Source: Clostridia bacterium (lineage in GTDB: Bacteria > Bacillota > Peptococcia > Peptococcales > SKKY01). Taken from it: DNA of 5,681 nucleotides. Under the pieces are notes generated by a model, which was not told the DNA's origin, did no database searches, and saw only the letters and a program-made list of their open reading frames with translations. The translations under genes and the position numbers were made by a program. Shown here one piece after another: positions 1 through 5,333 of this stretch. How positions within the stretch are numbered: position 1 is the first letter of the stretch; every line of letters begins with the position of its first letter. The stretch lies in NCBI GenBank assembly GCA_007123515.1, contig SKKY01000137.1, positions 1 through 5,681 on the forward strand, given 5' to 3'.

Positions 1-1169
1 CCAACAAAACTTCCGACAAAAGCCATAAACACATAGGCTATCTGACCAGTCAGGATACCAATATAAATACTGATAATCGCTGCGGAAATATATCCAAGCT
101 TATCATCGAGCAAAATAGCAATCAGCATCGCAATAGCGGCAGTGGGGATTAGAAAGTTAATCAATGGTGCGTAGATGCTAACCGAAAAGTCCTGAATGGT
201 AATAAAAATCCTGATAAAGAGCAGGGCTAAAAAGAACAGCACCATTAACAAGATAATATTTTTGTCCTCATCATAAAGCTCTTTTCTGTAATTTCTCAAA
301 AACAGACTGACAAGCATAATAAAAACGAGCGTGTAGATGATCACACTGGCAATAATCGCAAATCGGTTGACCTGTTCTGAATAACCAAGCCAGTTAATGA
401 TTTCAATTTGTTTCGGTGTCAGAACATCACCTTTAGCAACCACTCTTTCGTTTCGCTGAACCACAATTCTAACCGGTTCAGCCTCCTCTATCTGTTCTGA
501 TAACTCTTTTTGAGTGGCTTCCTGATCCGGTACAAGATTTGCCTTCATATCAACAGACGACAGTATATTTAACATAAACTTTTTATATACCGGATTGATA
601 TCAAGCAGGTTAATATCCGAGTTTATTTTTTCCATGGCAAAAAGAAGCGACTCATTATTAACCCCGGCAATAAAATTGCTTCTTATAATTACTTCGAGTC
701 TCTCGGTTAATGCATCAAGCTGAGACTCAGGGGTCTCCTCAAGAGTTTCGACATCAATTAGGGTCAGATTAAAGCCTAATCCGTTTAATATGTTAACTTT
801 CTGGTTAACCAACAGTTCGTCATCATAGAGTACCTGTTTTATTTTTTCTGATAAGTTATCGAGCTGTTCAGAGTATTCCTGTAAAACAGAACGTTCCAGG
901 CGGTAAATGGTTCTGACATTCTCTTCGATTTCTGCCCTTCTAAGCGCCGTGGCTTCTTCATCGACAAAACTTATATACCTGTCGGCCTCAATGGTCACAG
1001 GAGAAACATCACCGGCCTCTAAATCAATCACATCCGGAATCAGGGCACCGGAAAGCAACGCCGTTACCATCGCTGTAAAAATAAAAACATACAAAATGCG
1101 ACGATAAAGAGCGTTGCCCTCGAACAGCTTATATATTTTATTTTTTTTGATTTTTTTGGCTAGCCCCAT
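1..1169 (-). CDS. pgpH: 7TM-HD cyclic-di-AMP phosphodiesterase PgpH, N-terminal part (cut by the window edge)
   Basis: No stop interrupts this frame from the ATG at 1167-1169 to the left edge, giving 389 residues of a protein that is usually about 700. Seen: a basic start (MGLAKKIKKN), a membrane segment at about residues 25-45, a large non-cytoplasmic region at about 48-265, then membrane segments at about 269-291, 304-324, 333-354 and from 358 to the edge. This is the layout of the 7TMR-HDED extracellular domain followed by the 7TM region. The membrane-proximal stretch around residues 232-262 (PVRIVVQRNERVVAKGDVL, then the LGY at 261-263) is typical of that domain. In characterised members the C-terminal HD domain cleaves c-di-AMP to pApA; that domain is outside this window, so activity cannot be judged. 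The gene follows phoH after 13 bases with only a weak GAG ribosome site, so it is probably co-transcribed with phoH, as in B. subtilis. The first codons contain A7 and A8 runs. Confidence 0.93.
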   Translation of the reverse strand, partial: MGLAKKIKKNKIYKLFEGNALYRRILYVFIFTAMVTALLSGALIPDVIDLEAGDVSPVTIEADRYISFVDEEATALRRAEIEENVRTIYRLERSVLQEYSEQLDNLSEKIKQVLYDDELLVNQKVNILNGLGFNLTLIDVETLEETPESQLDALTERLEVIIRSNFIAGVNNESLLFAMEKINSDINLLDINPVYKKFMLNILSSVDMKANLVPDQEATQKELSEQIEEAEPVRIVVQRNERVVAKGDVLTPKQIEIINWLGYSEQVNRFAIIASVIIYTLVFIMLVSLFLRNYRKELYDEDKNIILLMVLFFLALLFIRIFITIQDFSVSIYAPLINFLIPTAAIAMLIAILLDDKLGYISAAIISIYIGILTGQIAYVFMAFVGSFV

Positions 1170-1182
1170 CTATATCACTCTT

Positions 1183-2139
1183 TTATTTCGACTTATAGTA
1201 GGCATCATAAGCATCGATAATCTTTCTGACTACTTTATGACGCACTACATCTGAACTCTTAAGATATGAAAAACCGATCTCATCAATGTTATTGAGAATG
1301 TTCTGAATCAGAATCAGTCCGGATTCAGTATCTTTAGGCAGATCCACCTGGGTAATGTCTCCGGTTACCACAACCTTAGACTGCAAACCGATTCTTGTCA
1401 AAAACATCTTGATCTGTTCGGGTGTTGTGTTTTGCGCCTCATCCAGAATAATGAAGGATTCATCAAGTGTTCTGCCTCTCATATAGGCAAGCGGCGCGAT
1501 CTCGATGATTCCCTTTTCAATATATTTTAATGCCAGCTCATAACCAAGTACATCATAGAGACTGTCATATAAAGGTCTTAGGTAAGGATCAATTTTTTCC
1601 TGAAGATCACCAGGCAGGAATCCTAATTTTTCTCCGGCTTCTACGGCCGGTCTGGTTAATATAATTCGGTTTACTTTCTTTTCTCTTAAATACTTAACCG
1701 CCATTACAACGGCAAGATATGTCTTACCGGTTCCGGCCGGTCCGATTCCAAAAACCACATCTTTTTCTTTTATCTTTTCAACGTATAGCCATTGCCCTTT
1801 TGTTCTGGGCACAATTTTTTTACCTCTTGATGTCATATAGATGACATCTTTAAGCTTCTCTGAGACTTCCTGACTCTCTTTTTGCTTATTTAAAGCATAG
1901 TCAAGATCGGTCTCTGATAGTTCTTTTCCGCTCTGAACCTGTGTCAGTAAGTACTTAAAAACCTTAACAGCCCGATCCACCTCATCTTCTTTGCCGGTAA
2001 TGATCATCTCATTTCCCTGGGCCACTATTCTGACAGGAAGGCTTGCTCTTATGATATTTAAAAACTCATCTCCCGGACCATAGATGCTTTGCGCGGCTTT
2101 GTTATCAGGAAATGCTACTCTTTTTTCAATCTCAGCCAA
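1183..2139 (-). CDS. phoH: PhoH family ATPase (PhoH/YbeZ type), TTG start
   Basis: A 318-residue cytoplasmic P-loop ATPase, close to the roughly 319 residues usual for the family. Seen, numbered from the TTG: an N-terminal KH-like region at about 10-65 (contains LPVRIVAQGNEMIITG), Walker A GPAGTGKT at 133-140, the family block RPAVEAGEKLGFLPG at 163-177, PLAYMRGRTL at 216-225, Walker B IILDEAQ at 230-236, TGDITQVDLP at 259-268 and a C-terminal DVVRHKVVRKII. In E. coli the YbeZ relative works with the endoribonuclease YbeY in rRNA maturation; in many Bacillota ybeY lies just after pgpH, which would be outside this window. The start was chosen because TTG at 2137-2139 has CTAGGAGG 7 bases upstream. 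A longer in-frame reading from TTG at 2193 would add 18 residues, has no ribosome site and starts in the loop of a terminator. The next gene, pgpH, begins 13 bases after the stop. Confidence 0.95.
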   Translation of the reverse strand: MAEIEKRVAFPDNKAAQSIYGPGDEFLNIIRASLPVRIVAQGNEMIITGKEDEVDRAVKVFKYLLTQVQSGKELSETDLDYALNKQKESQEVSEKLKDVIYMTSRGKKIVPRTKGQWLYVEKIKEKDVVFGIGPAGTGKTYLAVVMAVKYLREKKVNRIILTRPAVEAGEKLGFLPGDLQEKIDPYLRPLYDSLYDVLGYELALKYIEKGIIEIAPLAYMRGRTLDESFIILDEAQNTTPEQIKMFLTRIGLQSKVVVTGDITQVDLPKDTESGLILIQNILNNIDEIGFSYLKSSDVVRHKVVRKIIDAYDAYYKSK

Positions 2140-2146
2140 ATATAAT

Positions 2147-2152
2147 CCTCCT
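2147..2152 (-). promoter_or_regulatory. Ribosome binding site that decides the phoH start
   Basis: The minus strand reads AGGAGG here (CTAGGAGG with the two preceding bases), followed by 7 bases and then TTG GCT GAG. It is one of the strongest Shine-Dalgarno sequences in the window and points to the TTG at 2137-2139. The upstream in-frame candidate at 2193 has no such site. Confidence 0.85.
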
Positions 2153-2173
2153 AGATCATGTGTCTTAATTTGT

Positions 2174-2203
2174 AAAAAAAGTGCCTTTATCAAAAAGGCA
2201 CTT
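2174..2203 (-). terminator. Intrinsic terminator between the small membrane gene and phoH
   Basis: On the minus strand AAGTGCCTTT pairs perfectly with AAAGGCACTT around a 5-base loop (TTGAT), and the stem runs into seven consecutive T. This is a standard Rho-independent terminator. It starts 7 bases after the stop codon of the small membrane gene and its T run ends 21 bases before the phoH ribosome site. It should end or attenuate transcripts from the nfeD-floA unit before phoH. The opposite strand also ends in an A/T-rich stretch, but no plus-strand gene needs it. Confidence 0.88.
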
Positions 2204-2210
2204 ATATTAC

Positions 2211-2396
2211 TTACAATAAATTTTTCATGGTCATAACAAAATAAAGGGTAATGGTTACTAAAATAATAACTAAAGAAATATTAAAAACCTTCAATAGTTT
2301 CTGATCAATAATCATCTTATTAAATACCAGACCTGAAATCATACCAAGAATGATAATGACAAGCCAACTAGAAACAACTAAAAACAAAGGACTCAC
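2211..2396 (-). CDS. Small two-helix membrane protein, function unknown
   Basis: I do not recognise this protein. It has 61 residues from the GTG at 2394-2396. It shows two hydrophobic helices at about residues 7-25 and 38-56, joined by a short polar segment containing NKMIIDQKLLK, and almost nothing outside the membrane. The GTG overlaps the stop of the upstream 174-residue gene (GTGA), which suggests translational coupling. An alternative start is TTG at 2385-2387: AAGGTG lies 5 bases before it, whereas the GTG is itself part of that purine stretch and has no well-spaced ribosome site. The TTG reading gives 58 residues. The gene is the last of the nfeD-floA unit and is followed at once by a terminator. 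Reality is supported by the coupling, the tight packing and the clear membrane topology. It sits where spore formers carry yqfC/yqfD but resembles neither in what I can see. Confidence 0.72.
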   Translation of the reverse strand: MSPLFLVVSSWLVIIILGMISGLVFNKMIIDQKLLKVFNISLVIILVTITLYFVMTMKNLL

Positions 2397-2917
2397 CTTC
2401 TTACAGGAATTCCGGGCTTCTTAGAAACAGGCGGACCGATTATTTCTGCATAAACAATCGCCTTTTTCAGATCACCCGATCGCAAACGGTATTCTGATTC
2501 ATAAACTTCTTCCGTAGTTAATGCTCCCTTAGTATAATATATTTCTTTGTATTTTTCATCATTTTCTTTTCGGATCGCCGCAGCTTTGTCACGCTTTAAT
2601 TGATCTTTTGTGCTTTCTTGTTGTTCAACCTGCGGTTGTCTGACTTTTTTCTTTTCTTTTTTCTTAGGTTTTGGATCTGCCAGCTCTTCTAGCTTTTTAA
2701 GCTGTTTCATGGCTTCCTCAAAGAAAGACTCTTTCTTCTTGCTTTTTGTTGTTTTTCTCTCAGCCCGAACAGGCTTTTCAGAAGCCTGTTCAGCAGTCTG
2801 CTCTGCGGACTGAGGTGTTTGTTTTTGAGGTTTTTTACGACGAAAGATTCCGGCAATAAAACGGAAGATGACGATATAAAATAAGATGTTGATAAACGTT
2901 ACTAAAGCATCATCCAT
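2393..2917 (-). CDS. Membrane-anchored Lys/Glu-rich protein, function unknown
   Basis: I cannot assign a function. Seen in the 174 residues: an N-terminal membrane helix at about 5-24, directly followed by a basic stop-transfer FRRKKPQK; a low-complexity linker at about 30-60 with SAEQ/TAEQ/ASE repeats; a charged, Lys/Glu-rich and probably helical or disordered stretch at about 60-125 with the KKKEKKK cluster at 86-92; and a more ordered C-terminal part at about 125-165 ending LKKAIVYAEIIGPP before a basic tail. Basic residues after the helix place the bulk in the cytoplasm. The start ATG at 2915-2917 has an AGAGG site about 8 bases upstream and overlaps the floA stop by one base (TAATG). This is the yqfB position of the B. 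subtilis cluster, but the protein is more than twice the length I recall for YqfB and has no similarity I can recognise. The C-terminal block looks like the conserved, functional part. A role with NfeD/FloA is inference from position only. Confidence 0.82.
   Translation of the reverse strand: MDDALVTFINILFYIVIFRFIAGIFRRKKPQKQTPQSAEQTAEQASEKPVRAERKTTKSKKKESFFEEAMKQLKKLEELADPKPKKKEKKKVRQPQVEQQESTKDQLKRDKAAAIRKENDEKYKEIYYTKGALTTEEVYESEYRLRSGDLKKAIVYAEIIGPPVSKKPGIPVRR
2767..2791 (-). repeat. Perfect 10-bp inverted repeat inside the Lys/Glu-rich gene
   Basis: GAACAGGCTT and AAGCCTGTTC are perfect reverse complements separated by 5 bases, giving a 10-bp stem in the mRNA. It lies in the low-complexity AEQ/ASE linker (residues about 43-51). 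No T run follows on either strand, so it is not an intrinsic terminator. A second, weaker palindrome (CAGTC to GACTG) lies next to it at about 2794-2812. Confidence 0.6.
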
Positions 2918-3882
2918 TATTTTTCCTCTTTAGAAATAGTTTCTCTCATGGCCGTATCAGCCAGTACATTCTTCATATTATAATAATCCATTACACCCAG
3001 CTGACCATTTCTGAATGCCTCCGAGATGGCCAATGGTACCTGCGCTTCAGCTTCTACTACCTTTGCCTTCATCTCTACAACTCTTGCCTTCATTTCTTGT
3101 TCAGACGCTACCGCCATCGCTCTTCTTTCTTCAGCTTTTGCCTGAGCAATATTCTTATCGGCTTCAGCCTGATCAGTCTGTAATTCAGCACCAATGTTTT
3201 TACCAACATCGACATCGGCAATATCAATCGAAAGAATTTCAAATGCCGTTCCTGAATCAAGACCCTTTTCTAACACTGTTTTAGAAATGCTATCCGGATT
3301 CTCAAGTACGTGTTTATGGTTGTTTGCACTACCAATTGTCGTAACAATCCCCTCACCGACTCTGGCGATAATGGTTTCCTCACCGGCACCACCAACCAGA
3401 CGGTCAATGTTGGCTCTTACGGTTACTCTGGCAGTTGCTTTAACCTGAATACCATCTTTAGCCATTGCCGTTACAATCGGTGTTTCGATCACCTTAGGTG
3501 TGACACTTACTGTTACGGCTTCTTTTACATTTCTTCCGGCCAGATCAATGGCTGCGGCTTTTGAAAAGTCTAAATCAATCCCTGCTCTTTGTGCCGCAAT
3601 TAAGGCATCAACGACTCGGTCCACATTTCCGCCCGCAAGATAATGAGCTTCTAGTTTACCGAGCTCTACATCTATTTCGGCTTTTTCGGCTTTAATCAAC
3701 GGTAATACAATTCTAACCGGAATGACTCGTCTTAACCTCATTCCAATTAAGTCAACGAGTCCAACCTTAACCCCCGCTGCAAGTGCTGAGATCCAAAGAC
3801 CCACAGGCACAAACGTAAATAAGACAACTACTAAAAAAATAATTATTACTAAAATAATAAGTGGTGCTAATAATTCAGCCAT
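2917..3882 (-). CDS. floA: Flotillin-like membrane scaffold protein FloA (YqfA family)
   Basis: A full-length bacterial flotillin, 321 residues against about 331 for B. subtilis FloA. Seen: an N-terminal hydrophobic segment at about residues 5-25 and a second hydrophobic patch at about 27-48, together fitting membrane insertion; the family block GMRLRRVIPVRIV at 47-59; a SPFH-type core at about 60-235 with VTPKVIETPIV and TARVTVRANIDRLVGGAGE; and a flotillin Ala/Glu-rich coiled coil at about 232-290 with many EA, KA and QA steps. In characterised members the protein forms mobile membrane assemblies that influence membrane fluidity and the stability of membrane complexes. It lies 23 bases downstream of nfeD, the usual partnership. 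The ATG at 3880-3882 has GGGAGG 7 bases upstream, which fixes the start. The stop overlaps the next start by one base. Confidence 0.97.
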   Translation of the reverse strand: MAELLAPLIILVIIIFLVVVLFTFVPVGLWISALAAGVKVGLVDLIGMRLRRVIPVRIVLPLIKAEKAEIDVELGKLEAHYLAGGNVDRVVDALIAAQRAGIDLDFSKAAAIDLAGRNVKEAVTVSVTPKVIETPIVTAMAKDGIQVKATARVTVRANIDRLVGGAGEETIIARVGEGIVTTIGSANNHKHVLENPDSISKTVLEKGLDSGTAFEILSIDIADVDVGKNIGAELQTDQAEADKNIAQAKAEERRAMAVASEQEMKARVVEMKAKVVEAEAQVPLAISEAFRNGQLGVMDYYNMKNVLADTAMRETISKEEK

Positions 3883-3905
3883 TCTTGTTCCTCCCTTAAT
3901 TTCAT

Positions 3906-5198
3906 TTACATCTCTCTGACTACAACTCGGTTACCTTCTTTTTTAATTATTTTAACTTTTTGTTTTGCATCAATAAAAGCGCCTTCACTAACAACAGACA
4001 CGTTTTCGCCGGAATCAAGCCGCATCGTCCCGGAAGGACGCAATTTTGTGAGCGTCACACCTTCAAGACCCACTACTTCTTCACTTGATTTTCTTTCCAT
4101 TTCCTTGTCTTCAGGTTTCCCATATCGTTTCAGAATCAGACGGTTCCACAGCGGACTTTTCTTTAAAAACCTAAAGGCAATAATCGTAATCAGTATCGAT
4201 GAGATAATGGCAATCGTCAGTGATGTCATGGCCACCTCCACACTTGGTGAAACCAGTACAATTGACGCGATAAAAAAGACTAGCCCGGCGATCCCAAATA
4301 CACCAAAGCCCGGAGCGACCAGTTCAATAGCCATCAGGATCAGCCCGGTAAGAAACACAAGGATCACGATCCAGTTTGAAAACCCTGCCGCAATATTACC
4401 TAAAAAGAATAACGCCAATGAAATAATACCAATAATCCCAAAAACACCAAAACCGGCAGACATAACTTCAAGAATCAGTCCGGTAATTCCCAGGGTCAGA
4501 AGAATCGGAGCCACAAAAGGATTAGTAAGCAGTCTTGCCATTCTTTCTCCAACTGTTAACGTGCTGACAACAATCTCAGCTTCTTCAAGACCAACAATCG
4601 AAAGAAACTCCGTTGAAGAATCAACCACATGGTCCGCCATACCCAGTTCTACAGCCAGCGAACTCGTTAGCGAAAGAATTTGTCCCTGTGTGGTGACACC
4701 GGGAATCTCCATTTCACGATCCGCAAAAGCTTTTGCAATCTCTGTATCCCTGCCATGAATCTCAGCCGCCGAGGCTAATTCTTCTTTCCAGACAGACATA
4801 ACTTTTTCATCAGCAATCTCCTGGCCAATCCTTGGTTCTGCTGCCCCTATCGTTGAACCTCTGCGCATGCCGATAACATCAGAAGATAATGCGATCAGAC
4901 TTCCTGCTGAAATAGCCTGACCATCTACGTATGTATAGGTTGGCAGACTGCTTCTGATGATCGCATTTTTAATTCTTAAACTGGCATCAATTCGCCCACC
5001 AGGTGTATCCATCACAATCAGAACCCCTGAATAACCTTCCTCTTCCGCGACCTGATAACTGCGTTCAACATAGGAGGCAAGCCCCGGTTCTATCGTTTTA
5101 TCAATATTAATTTGTAGCAGCGTATCGGCCGAAAATGAAAAAACGGAAATACAACTAAAGAGCAGTAATAAAAAAATAATCGATACGTACCTTTTCAT
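3906..5198 (-). CDS. nfeD: Long-form NfeD membrane serine protease-like protein (YqeZ family)
   Basis: This 430-residue protein has the full long-NfeD layout. Seen: a signal peptide at about residues 1-24 (KR then a hydrophobic core, likely cut after SFSA); a ClpP/crotonase-like protease domain at about 25-210 with VMDTPGGR at 62-69 and AISAGS at 95-100; about five membrane segments between 230 and 355, including two similar SAGFGVFGI / APGFGVFGI repeats; and a C-terminal OB-fold domain at about 375-430. By analogy with the Pyrococcus PH1510 protease, Ser97 and Lys132 are the likely Ser/Lys dyad; Ser97 sits in the right motif, Lys132 is inferred from position. The protease domain would face outside and the OB fold the cytoplasm. 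NfeD proteins pair with SPFH/flotillin proteins, here floA immediately downstream. The ATG at 5196-5198 has AGAGGG close upstream. The C16 in LFSC is not a good lipobox. Confidence 0.96.
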   Translation of the reverse strand: MKRYVSIIFLLLLFSCISVFSFSADTLLQINIDKTIEPGLASYVERSYQVAEEEGYSGVLIVMDTPGGRIDASLRIKNAIIRSSLPTYTYVDGQAISAGSLIALSSDVIGMRRGSTIGAAEPRIGQEIADEKVMSVWKEELASAAEIHGRDTEIAKAFADREMEIPGVTTQGQILSLTSSLAVELGMADHVVDSSTEFLSIVGLEEAEIVVSTLTVGERMARLLTNPFVAPILLTLGITGLILEVMSAGFGVFGIIGIISLALFFLGNIAAGFSNWIVILVFLTGLILMAIELVAPGFGVFGIAGLVFFIASIVLVSPSVEVAMTSLTIAIISSILITIIAFRFLKKSPLWNRLILKRYGKPEDKEMERKSSEEVVGLEGVTLTKLRPSGTMRLDSGENVSVVSEGAFIDAKQKVKIIKKEGNRVVVREM

Positions 5199-5300
5199 CT
5201 TGTCCCTCTTTCTATAAAAAATCTACACCAATATACTTTACCCTAATTTGTTTCATTTAAATAAGTATTTTTTGTAAAATATAAGTAAAAATCTAACCAT
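5199..5300 (-). promoter_or_regulatory. AT-rich leader expected to hold the nfeD-floA promoter
   Basis: No gene is seen in this gap. Because yqeY ends in a strong terminator, nfeD-floA needs its own promoter, and this gap is the natural place for it. I see no good sigma-A pair. Candidate elements on the minus strand are TGAAAC (5250-5255) and TATATT (5230-5235), separated by 14 bases. TGAAAC matches the -35 of sigma-W type promoters, but no CGTA element occurs at the expected distance of about 16 bases. The nfeD ribosome site AGAGGG lies near the left end of the gap, about 5 bases before the ATG. The promoter itself is not located. Confidence 0.4.
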
Positions 5301-5333
5301 AAAAAAAGACAGCTTATTCAGCTGTCTTTTTTT
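5301..5333 (-). terminator. Intrinsic terminator of yqeY
   Basis: GACAGCT and AGCTGTC pair perfectly around a 5-base loop and are flanked by A7 and T7, giving a 14-bp symmetric hairpin on either strand. On the minus strand it ends in T7 after a stable stem. The yqeY stop codon (TAA, 5314-5316) lies at the edge of the loop, so the terminator overlaps the last codons. Its A/T symmetry means it could also stop transcription on the plus strand. It separates yqeY from nfeD. Confidence 0.88.

Noticed and set aside
907..1107. Plus-strand 66-codon frame
   Set aside because: It is antisense to the N-terminal part of pgpH, which matches its family across this stretch.
2183..2260. Sigma-A promoter for phoH around TATAAG (2201-2206)
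   Set aside because: No acceptable -35 lies 16-18 bases upstream; AT-rich sequence produces such -10 matches by chance. Mentioned only as a possibility in the terminator finding.
2610..2813. Plus-strand frame rich in Ser, Phe and Cys
   Set aside because: It is the antisense image of the Lys/Glu-rich gene (TTT/TTC and TCT from AAA/GAA and AGA codons).
3015..3919. Several plus-strand open frames of 65-89 codons
   Set aside because: All are antisense to floA or its junction with nfeD, overlap one another in different frames, and have compositions typical of reversed Ala/Glu/Lys-rich coding sequence.
4048..4758. A 236-residue open frame on the plus strand
   Set aside because: It lies wholly opposite nfeD, whose frame has a clear family match and signal peptide. 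The product is Ser/Thr/Ile/Pro-rich with no recognisable domain, as expected of a mirror of membrane-protein codons, and no ribosome site or terminator supports it.
5149..5154. Lipoprotein signal in NfeD (LFSC, Cys16)
   Set aside because: Phe at -2 is not typical of a lipobox and a standard signal peptidase I site (SFSA before Asp25) follows; long NfeD proteins are normally not lipoproteins.
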